Origin: Odobenus rosmarus divergens | Lineage: Eukaryota; Chordata; Mammalia; Carnivora; Odobenidae | Direction: 5' to 3' | NCBI RefSeq assembly: GCF_000321225.1 | Contig: NW_004450382.1 | Location: 2,643,735 to 2,707,734, forward strand | DNA: 64,000 nucleotides | Translations under genes and position numbers: made by a program | Shown: positions 55,852-64,000 of the stretch, in pieces | Position numbering within the stretch: the first letter of the stretch is position 1 | How the letters are laid out: every line of letters begins with the position of its first letter | The notes under the pieces: model-generated | Databases searched by the model: none | What the model was told of the DNA's origin: nothing | What the model saw: the letters and a program-made list of their open reading frames with translations, nothing else

Positions 55852-56022
55852 GTTTTTTTTCTTTTAGAGTGGGGAGGGGCACAGAGAGACAGAGAGAATC
55901 TTAAGCAGGCTCCATACCCAGTGTGGAGCCTGACACGGGGCTTGATCTCACAACCCTGAGATCACTACCTGAGCTGAAATCAAGAGTTGGATGCTTAACT
56001 GACTGAGCCACTCAGGAATCCC
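55852..56022 (-). mobile_element. Carnivora SINE, antisense
   Basis: 'aagcaggctccatacccagtgtggagcctgacacggggcttgatctcacaaccctgagatc…ttaactgactgagccactcagg' is a full older reverse copy. It splits a faint L1-like sense stretch (55790-56075). Confidence 0.94.
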
Positions 56023-57834
56023 ATAACATCCTTGTTTTCAGGAAATGCAAGATGAGATATTTAAGAAAAAGTATCAAAAACTCTGCAACCTACTTTCAAA
56101 TAAGGGAATACTATGAAAAACTCTAGGGCCACAAATTTGATAACCTAGATGAAATGGACTAATTCCTTGGAGACACAATATGCCAAAACTCACATAAGAA
56201 GAAATCAACAATCTGAACAGGACTGTATCTATTAAAGAAACTGAATAAATAATTAGTAAACTTCCAAAACAAAAGGCACCAGGCCCAGATGGGTTCACTG
56301 GTGAATTCTACCAAACATTTAAGGAAGACATTAAACCAATTCTCTACTATATCTTCCAGAAGATAGAAGCAGAGGGAATGCTTCTTCACTCATTCCAAAA
56401 AGCTGGCATTACCCTAATACCAAAACAGGACAAAGACATTACAAGAAAAGAAAACCAATTATCTCTCATGAATGTAGATGTAAAAATCCTCAACAAAATA
56501 TTAGAAAATTGAATCCAGCAATGTATTAAAAGAATTATATGCCACAACCAAGTGGCATTTATCCCAGATATAAAGCTGATTTGATTTTTGAGAATCAATT
56601 AATGTAATATATCAATCTCAACAGGCTGATAAAGAAAAAGCACAGAATCACATAACAGATGCAGAAAAAGCATTTGACACAATCTAGCACCCAATCATGA
56701 TAAAAACTCTCAGTAAACTAAGAAAAGAACAGAACTTTCTCAACTTGATAAAGTATATCTACAACTTACTGCTAATATCACTTAATGGTGAGAAACTAGA
56801 AGTTTTCCCACTAAGATCAGGAACAAGGCAAGGACGTCCCCTCTCACCACTCCTTTTCAACACTGTACTGGAAGTCCAAGCTAATTCAGTGAGAAAAGAA
56901 AAAAAAGGAAGTAAGGTATACTGATAGAGAAGGAAGACATAAAACTGTCTTTGTTCACAGATGACATGACTGTCTGTGCAGAAAAATCTGAAAGAATTGA
57001 CAAAAAACTCCTAGAACTAATAAGCAATTTTAGCAAGGGTGCAAGACACAAGGTTAATATATAAAAGTCAATCACTCCTATAAACTAGCATTGAACAAAT
57101 GGAATTTGAAATTTAAGACAATACCATTTACATTAGTACCCCCCAAAGATCCAGATGAGGAAAAATGTAATCTCAGATTAACAAAAACAAAGAAGAACTA
57201 AAAAAATGGAGAGACATCCCACATTCCATTAGAAGACTAAATATTGCCAAGATGTTAGTTCTTCGCAACTTGAGCTATAGACTCAAGGCAATCCCAATCA
57301 AAATCCCAGCAGGTTATTTTATGAATACTGACAAACTGATCCTAAAGTTTCTATGGAGAGGTAAAAGACCCAGAACAGGCAACATGATACTATAGAAGAA
57401 GAACGAAGGTGGGAGACTGGCATCCTAGCTTCAACACTTACTATAACACTATGGTCACCAAGACAGTATAGTACTGGCCAAAGAAGAGACAAGCAGATCA
57501 ACGGAACAGCATAGAGAGCCCAGAAATAGACCTACATCAATATAGTCAACTGATCTCTGACAAAGGAACAACATGAGGCAGTCCTTTCAACACGTGGTGC
57601 TAGAACAACTGGACATCCACATGCAAAAAAATGAATCTAGGTAGAGACCTTTCAAAACACTCAAAGTGGATCACATACCTATGTGTAAAACAGAAAACTA
57701 TAACTGTGTTAGAAGATAGAGGAGATATCTAGATGACCTTGGGTTTGGCAGTGACTTTTTAGATACAATACCAGAGATGTGATTCAGGAAAGAAAGAACT
57801 GTTCTACTAGACCTCATTAAAATGAAAAACTTCT

Positions 57835-58032
57835 GGGGCGCCTGGGTGGCTCAGTTGTTAAGTGTCTGCCTTCAGCCCAGGTCATGATCCCAGGGTCCTG
57901 GGATCGAGCCCCACATCAGGCTCCCTGCTCAGCAGGAGGCCTGCTTCTCCCTCTCCCACTCCCCCTGCTTGTGTTCCCTCTCTCGCTGTGTCTCTCTGTC
58001 AAATAAATAAAATAAATAAAATCTTTAAAAAA
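57835..58032 (+). mobile_element. Carnivora SINE, outer copy of a nested pair
   Basis: The duplication AAAATGAAAAACTTCT (57819-57834) recurs at 58262-58277, beyond the second SINE. So this copy came first and the next one landed in its tail. Confidence 0.95.
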
Positions 58033-58041
58033 ATAATATAA

Positions 58042-58254
58042 GGGTGCCTGGGTGGCTCAGTTGGTTATGCGACTGCCTTCGGCTCAGGTCATGATCCCGG
58101 AGTCCCGGGATCAAGTCCCGCATTGCGCTCCCTGCTCAGCGGGGAGTCTGCTTCTCCCTCTGACCCTCCCCCCCTCATGCTCTCTCTCTCAAATAAATAA
58201 ATAAATAAATAAAATCTTTCAAAAATAAATAAATAAATAATAAATAAATAAAAA
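58042..58254 (+). mobile_element. Carnivora SINE, inner copy of a nested pair
   Basis: The short duplication AATAATATAA (about 58033-58041 and 58255-58264) lies in the outer SINE's A tail. The tail has expanded AAAT units. Confidence 0.93.
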
Positions 58255-58496
58255 ATAATATAAAATGAAAAACTTCTGCTACATAAAGAGAATGAAAAGA
58301 CAAGCACAGTTTGGGGGGAAATAATTGTAAAATACAAATCTGATAAAGGGCAATTATCCAAAATATACAAAGAACTCTTAAATCTCAATAATAAGAACAC
58401 AGACAACCCAATTAAAAAGTGGGCTAAAGACCTTAATAGACTCCTCACCAAACAGGATATATGGAGGACAAATAAACATATAAAAAGATGTTCCAC

Positions 58497-58626
58497 AGGG
58501 CATCTGGCTGGCTCAGTCAGTAGCGCACGTGACCCTTGATCTCAGGGTTGTGAGTTCAAGCCCCATGTTGGGTGTGGAGCCTAATTAAGTAAAATAAAAA
58601 TAAAGTAAAAAACTTCCAAAAAAAAA
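58497..58626 (+). mobile_element. Short older Carnivora SINE with target-site duplication
   Basis: tRNA-like head (CATCTGGCTGGCTCAGTCAG) with 'ggttgtgagttcaagcccc' and no TC body. AAAAAGATGTTCCA flanks it at 58482-58495 and 58627-58640. Confidence 0.94.
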
Positions 58627-59439
58627 AAAAAGATGTTCCATATCATATGCCAACAGAGAAATGCAAATTAAAACAACAATGACATACCACTACACACCTA
58701 TCAGAATGGCCAAAATCCAGAACACTGACAACAGATACTGACAAGGATGTGGAGCGACAGGAACGCTCATTCATTGCTGGCAGGAATGCAAAGTGGTACA
58801 GCCATTCTGGAAGACAGTTTGGCAGTTTCTTACAAAACTAAATATACCCTACTATACACTCCAACAATCATATTCTTTGGTATTTATCCAAAGGGATTGA
58901 AAATTTATGTCCACAAAAAAAAAAAAAAAAACCCTGCATACTGATGTTTACAGCAGCTTTATTCATAATTGCCAAACTTGGAAGCAACCAAGCTGTCCTT
59001 TAGTAGTTGAATGGATAAATAAACTGTGGTAGATCCAGACAATGAAATATTATTAAGTGCTAAAAAGAAATAAACTATCAAGTCATGAAAAGACATGCAG
59101 AAGCCTTAAATGCATAATATTGCTTAGTGAAAGAAGCCAATCTGAAAGGGCTGCATTTTGTATGATTCCAACTATATGACATTTCTGGAAAAGGCAAAAC
59201 TATGGAGATGGTAAAAATATCAGTGTTTGCCAGGGGGTGGGGGGGGAGGGAGAGATGAACAGGAGGAGCACAGAGGATTTTTAGGGCAGTGAAACCATTC
59301 TGTATAATATTATAATGGATACATGTCATCATACATTATACATTATACATTTATCCAAAGCCACACACAGTGCAACACCAAGAGTAAACCAAATCACATT
59401 GGTGTATAGATAGATTTTTTTTTAAGTTTTCAATTGTAG

Positions 59440-59508
59440 TCTGCTTCTCCCTCTCCCTCTCCCTCTGCCTCTCCCCCCAGCTTCTGCTCTCTCTCTCAAA
59501 TAAAAAAA
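59440..59508 (+). mobile_element. SINE 3' half, sense (left arm of inverted pair)
   Basis: 'tctgcttctccctctccctctccc…ctctctctctcaaataaaaaaatt', a headless SINE tail reading rightward. Confidence 0.85.
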
Positions 59509-59598
59509 TTATTTATTTATTTGAGAGAGAGCATGAGTGGTGGGCCGGGGCCGGGGGGAGAGGGACAGAGAAGAACAGACTCCCCGCTGAGCCTTATT
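59509..59598 (-). mobile_element. SINE 3' half, antisense (right arm of inverted pair)
   Basis: 'atttatttatttgagagagagcatgag…gagagggacagagaagaacagactccccgctgagc', a headless SINE reading leftward, tail-to-tail with the previous one. Confidence 0.88.
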
Positions 59599-60539
59599 TT
59601 ATTGTGAGTCAAACAACATACACACAATCTTATGAAAAATCATAATTCCCGAGTTCTGGTCTAATTTAGAGATTACTGCATCAAAAGTGGTTTCCAAAAA
59701 GACCCAGTCTCACTTATTTAAATATACATGATGATTTCCAAGAATCGATTTCACGGTACATGGAAAAAAAGTCTCTAATTCATGTTTTCTAAACCAGACA
59801 CATTCAAGCACTCATTTTGGATATAAAATGCATGCACAATTTTTATGTACACATAAATAAACAAGCATGCTGATTGCCCAAAGGGAGGGAGCCAGGGGAA
59901 AGTGGAGGCTGGGAACGGCAGAGGGAGAAGCTGATGCTGACCTGCTGAGGGAAAAGGGAATCCCCCTGGACTTGGCAACTAGGGGAGTGAAGATGGGATG
60001 CTGGCAGAGGCAGGGTGAGGCCCCAAGACGCAACAGATGCCAGCCTGCTCTTCTGGCGGACGAGGCTGCAAAGTTGGTCGGAGATCAGAACACGGAGGGC
60101 TCTGTGTGCCACAACGGGAAGTTTTGATTTAATATCCCATGCATTTGGCAAAGTATCTGGCATGCTGCAGGACTCTGGCACTGTTTGCTAAACTGAATGA
60201 CTTCTTCTTCCTTCTAAGCAATGAGAAGCAAGGGGAGATTTTATCCAATGCTTTGTTTCTAGCATTGACAGCCAGTCAAAAACCGTCCAACTAATTTTCA
60301 TTGCTGTGCTCGCTTCCAGGATGGCTTGCTGCTTTTCCTCCAATCGAGGTGATCTTTGAACAAGACATGTCCTTTCCTTATGATTTAGTCCCCAGTCCTA
60401 CCTCAACAAGTCAAGATGAGCTTGCACCTCCCTTCTTGCACCCAAAGCTTTAAATCTGCCCTTCGTTCAGCTATGCATACAGCTGAGGACTGAAGGCCAG
60501 TCACTGGGCCAGAAGTTCTCTCTCAAACTTCTGGCATCA
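59599..60539. other. Unassigned sequence
   Basis: No feature recognised. Overlapping short frames on both strands at 59775-60181 are mutual shadows. Confidence 0.4.
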
Positions 60540-61145
60540 AATTGCTCATAATATTCTCTTTTTATCTTTTTAATGTCTGCAGTTTCTCTAGCATTGTCCC
60601 TTTTCCATTCCTGGCATTGCTCATTTGGCCCTGGTGCTCCCACGCCCTGATCCCTCCGTGGTCAGCCCTGCCAGAGGTCTGTCCGTTTTCTCAGTCTTAT
60701 GAAGGGACAAACTTTTGGGTTTGTTAATCCTCTATATTCTAAGGTGGGTTTTTTTTTTCTCTTCAAACTTTACTCTTTATTATTTTGGTTTCCTTCTTTG
60801 GGTTTAATTTGCTGTACATTTCCTAACTTCTTGAAACCCATGCTTAGATCACTGATTTTCAGCCTTTGTTTGTTTTTTCTAATATATGCATTTAGGCCTG
60901 TAGATTTCCCACTAAGCTTGGTTTTGGTAGCATTACACACATTCTAACATAGCGTTTTAATATTTAGTTCAATATTTACTATTTAGTTCAAAATACTCTC
61001 CAATTTCCATTATGATTTTTTCATTGACACGATTATTCACAAGTTTATCTCTTGATTTCTAGACATACAAGGATTTTCTAGTTATCTTTCTATTACTGAT
61101 TTCTAGTTTAATTCTGCTCTGGCCAGAGAATTTATTCCGTATGCC
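60540..61145 (-). mobile_element. Old L1 ORF2 fragment, antisense
   Basis: 'acttttgggtttgttaatcctctat'-type wording, 'tttctaatatatgcatttaggcctgtagatttcccactaagc' and 'ggattttctagttatctttctattactgatttctagtttaattctgctctgg' are antisense L1 upstream of the reverse-transcriptase core. Confidence 0.85.
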
Positions 61146-61149
61146 TCCA

Positions 61150-62170
61150 ATCCTGGGAAATGTGTTGAGACTTGCTGCATGTACAGCCTGAGGCTTCCTC
61201 TTCTGGTAAAGTCTGAACTCTTCAGGGTGACGTGAATCATGACCTACCTGCCCCTTGAGGAACATCTCCCCATTAGAGCCCTGCTTGCTGGCCATGCGGG
61301 CTTCCCCGTGGTTTTCCGAAGATGCCAGGCTCTTTCACATTCTGTGCCTTTGCCCATAATCTTCGCTTTGCCAGAAATGCCCCAGTGTTACTGTCTGCTC
61401 CTCATTACCCTTCTCTCCGCAGCTCAGATCCTTCCATGCGGCCTTTCCAGACCCCTCCCCATCCCTGAACTACCAGAGGCAGCTGGGACCCACACCTGCT
61501 CTTTCCCTCACCCCCACTCTTCCACGCTGCTGCCAGAGTTCTCTTCCTAGAGCGCAGATCTGGCCACTTCTCTCTCCTGTGCACAATCCTCTCATCACAT
61601 CCCTCTACGCAGAGCCTGAACTCGGTGCTCCATACAGGACTCTCTCCCAGCCCTTCTCCAGGTCCCCACACCTGTGTTCGTGCTATTCCCTCTAACCTAA
61701 AATGCACGTCCCACCTCATTCCCTGCAGCTTTCAAGTCCAGCTCCAGAGTCGCTTCCTCCACCAGGCCCTTCCTACACCCATCCCTTAACACTGCCCTTC
61801 CCTGGCAAGTTAACCACTCCCTGTATAACGGTAATGGTCAAGGGCAGAGGTCGGGGCAGGAGAATTTCCCTGTTAACTTTTAGTTATGTTATTTATTTTA
61901 TTTTAGGAGGATTTTGGTGCTTCCACGGCAGAGTGTGGGCTTTGCAAAAGGTTGGCCAGCACTGTGTGCCCAGCCATACCTCCCTCTGTCTTAGCATATG
62001 TAACACCTAGTGCACTCATTTTTTAAAGTATGTCTTACCTAACCAGACTATAATTTCATTAAAGATAGGCACTGAGGCTTATTTAATTTTGATCTTAGGA
62101 GACTAGCACAGTAACTAGCTTAACAGGTACAACTAAATGAACTTCACTGAGGGAATAAAGGAAGACAATT
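61150..62170 (+). mobile_element. L2 LINE 3' fragments
   Basis: 'cacattctgtgcctttgcccataatcttcgctttgccagaaatgcccc', 'gctcagatccttccatgcggcctttccagacccc', a second set 'ggtccccacacctgtgttcgtgctattccctctaacc', and the 3' end 'ataatttcattaaagataggcactgagg'. The blocks repeat, so two L2 copies are probably joined. Confidence 0.65.
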
Positions 62171-62269
62171 TTCAATTCTAGGTCCTCAAACAGAAATTCC
62201 AGAAGAAAGCTCTGCGTGCTGTTAATTCTTCACACGGAAGTCAGGAACACCATGTTTCCGCCAGGTATT

Positions 62270-62665
62270 TCCATTCCGTGTAAGAACCTTTAATGGCCCT
62301 GCTGCATCAAACCTAAACTCGCAGAGCTGGGACCAGGCCTCCATCACGGGACCCTGCCCCCAGTCCAATCTTCTGTCCCACTTCCCCCCACCACCACCAC
62401 TATTCACGCGTGGCTCTCAGCAATCACTGTTGCTTTAGAAGGACTGCTAATCCTCTACTTGGCTGGCGCACTTTCCAGGGCCCCATGATACCCTACCCCA
62501 CTCACCAGGGTCCCTGCCTCAGGGTACAGGTCTTTCTCAAAGCCCTCTCAATTTCACTCCTTCCTCCTCACCTCCAAAACACTTAACCAGGCCCTGTCTT
62601 ACTCTTGCTTCCTTTCTCTGAGCCACAGCTTTCTGGACCCGTGTGCCCCACGTTGCCTAGAACAA
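62270..62665 (+). mobile_element. L2-like fragment
   Basis: 'aagaacctttaatggccctgctgcatcaaacctaaactc' and 'cttgcttcctttctctgagccacagc' resemble sense L2. Weak. Confidence 0.45.
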
Positions 62666-63260
62666 AGCTAGTAAGTGCCCAACTGTCACTCAGCAGTAAC
62701 ATCTGTTGACTGACAAAGTTGATGTCTTTACGTCCGCTTCTCTCCGTCCAATTCAAGAGCTGCTTGGGTGGTATCTGCATGAACCCCAAGGGGCTATCAG
62801 TGCTATTTGCATGAATATTTCCCTGTAATCCTGTAACTCCCAACTCCCTCCACCCGTCACCACGTGGAGACATTCCTGCATAACTAAGGGAGCAAGAAGA
62901 GCTTGTTTTCACAGCTATACGACAGAATCAGAGGCTTTTCAATCTTCTTTCACCCTAGAAATACACACACACACACACACACACACGCACGCACACAACT
63001 GAACTGTTGGGCCTCTTTCTCTGCCTTTCCAGAGCAAATAATCCTTAAATTCTCAGTTCTGTATTACTCTGTTCTATTCCCACCCTCTGGTAAAATTTTG
63101 CTTTCCTGAACCTTTTAAAAATACCCCCAGGTAAAAAGAAAACTGTGATATTATGCTTTTGGAAATTTAAATATGTAACTCTAAGAAATTAAAAACATAC
63201 AGTTTTGAAGTGTCTTTGATTCCCCAGTAGTGATGAAACCCAGCCACCGCAGGGTATGAG
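62666..63260. other. Unassigned sequence around the (AC)n run
   Basis: No gene or transposon recognised. Confidence 0.4.
62963..62986. repeat. (AC)12 microsatellite
   Basis: Perfect dinucleotide run, continued imperfectly as GCACGCACACA to 62997. A probable polymorphic marker. Confidence 0.95.
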
Positions 63261-63261
63261 C

Positions 63262-63605
63262 AATATAATATTGTAGCGGTGACCGGGGTCTGCTCAGTGG
63301 AATGTGGGCTGCAGAAGCATATCACCTCCAGTCCTGGCCCATGGAGACCTGCAAAATCTCCATATTCTCACCTGTTTCTCCTCTGTGAACTGGATCAGGA
63401 CCAGCGGAGGCCTCGAAGGCCCTTGGGGCTGGTACGGTCACTAGATGGGAAGAGTCTGGGTCCCTGAATGAATGAGGTAGAACAGAACTCTTCCCCCAGC
63501 CCCCATAGCCCTGCACTAGATTGTGACAAGAGAGAAATAAACCTTCACTGTGTTAAGCCACTGCAATTTGGGGGTAGTTTGTAATAATAGGAAAGTCCAC
63601 CCTGA
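63262..63605 (+). mobile_element. MaLR/MLT1-like solo LTR
   Basis: 'gtgaccggggtctgctcagtggaatgtgggc', 'agagtctgggtccctgaatgaatgaggtagaacag' and 'gagagaaataaaccttcactgtgttaagccactgcaatttgggggtagttt' follow the order of a mammalian solo LTR with an AATAAA signal. No internal retroviral sequence is present. Confidence 0.6.
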
Positions 63606-64000
63606 CTAAAATGACATTATCCTGAATTCTTAAAGTTAAAAATAATAATTATTCCTGAGTACTACTTACAAGCAACTCTGTCTAAAGCTCTTTTGTTGCT
63701 AGTCTCCCTTTCAGGTGACGTGGGCACTGGAGGGAGCTGTAGTATGCCCCTCAGATCCCCCCTCACTCTGGAAGGAAGGAAAGACTAGTCCCCATCTGCT
63801 GGCATCACGGTGAGCAGAAAGTCCCCAGATGTCGGGCATCTTCAGGAAAGGGCTTAGGTAGGTGAACAGAGCTGCTTTCCCCGGGTCACGCCCTTCCCGG
63901 GGTGGAAGGCCACCCCGGGTGGCAGTCTGTGACCAGTCAATGAGAAACCACAAAGGCACAGCCCCCTCACCCCAACTCAGAAGGGCCGTCCCCACTTCCA
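63606..64000. other. Unassigned sequence
   Basis: No feature recognised. The end is GC-rich (63870-64000). Confidence 0.4.

Larger units (their letters stand above)
56040..59412 (+). mobile_element. Long decayed L1 (ORF2 and partial 3' UTR), sense, with three SINE insertions
   Basis: 'aggcaccaggcccagatgggttcactggtgaattctaccaaacattt' (reverse-transcriptase region), then 'agatcaggaacaaggcaaggacgtcccctctcaccactcc' (GTRQGRPLSPLLF), then 'cttgttcacagatgacatgac' (a degenerate F-x-DDM active site), then C-terminal ORF2 to 59080 and an L1M 3' UTR to about 59412. Stops and frameshifts occur throughout. The element lacks its 5' UTR and ORF1. SINEs at 57835, 58042 and 58497 interrupt it. Confidence 0.92.

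Overview
This window looks like nuclear DNA from a carnivoran mammal, most likely an arctoid (bear or pinniped). The main evidence is about 35 copies of the Carnivora-specific tRNA-Lys-derived SINE. Its head reads GCGCCTGGGTGGCTCAG, followed by a TC-rich body and an AATAAA-rich tail. The body variants seen here match what I remember of ursid and pinniped copies better than dog, cat or mustelid ones. This is recall, not a database search. No bacterial, phage or plasmid feature is present. I found no intact protein-coding gene, and all open reading frames over 100 codons are either retroelement pieces or unconvincing.

Layout. 1-5.1 kb is mostly unassigned sequence with MIR and L2 fossils and a GC-rich patch at 0.88-1.27 kb. 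5.1-10.1 kb is antisense L1 peppered with SINEs, plus an MLT1-type LTR. 10.1-15.6 kb holds two MER5A-type hAT fossils and long L2 fragments. 15.6-24 kb holds a hAT-like fossil, MIRs and the largest unassigned block (18.9-23.9 kb), where a few weak exon-like segments can be read on the minus strand. 24-27.5 kb is a nest of L2, 5'-truncated antisense L1 and SINEs. 27.5-34.5 kb mixes unassigned sequence with L1, L2 and an unnamed old repeat that occurs three times in the window. 34.5-45.9 kb is L1/L2/MIR fossils in otherwise unassigned sequence. 45.9-48.8 kb is an old L1-lineage (HAL1-like) element that was hit by two SINEs and by a processed copy of the MRPL20 mRNA, which was itself hit by a SINE. 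49.2-50.5 kb is a dense SINE cluster. 52.5-54.5 kb is a young, 5'-truncated L1 that appears to have carried about 490 bp of downstream DNA with it (3' transduction). 56.0-59.4 kb is a long decayed L1. 59.4-64 kb is an inverted pair of SINE tails, antisense L1, L2, a (CA)n run and a MaLR-like LTR.

The best-supported observations are structural. They are the 16-bp target-site duplication enclosing the L1 plus its transduced segment, the MRPL20 retropseudogene with a perfect 15-bp duplication, and several insertions nested so that their relative ages can be read. The only recognisable host gene is the MRPL20 copy, which is clearly dead. I did not find a new biological system; this is ordinary, retrotransposon-rich intergenic or intronic DNA.
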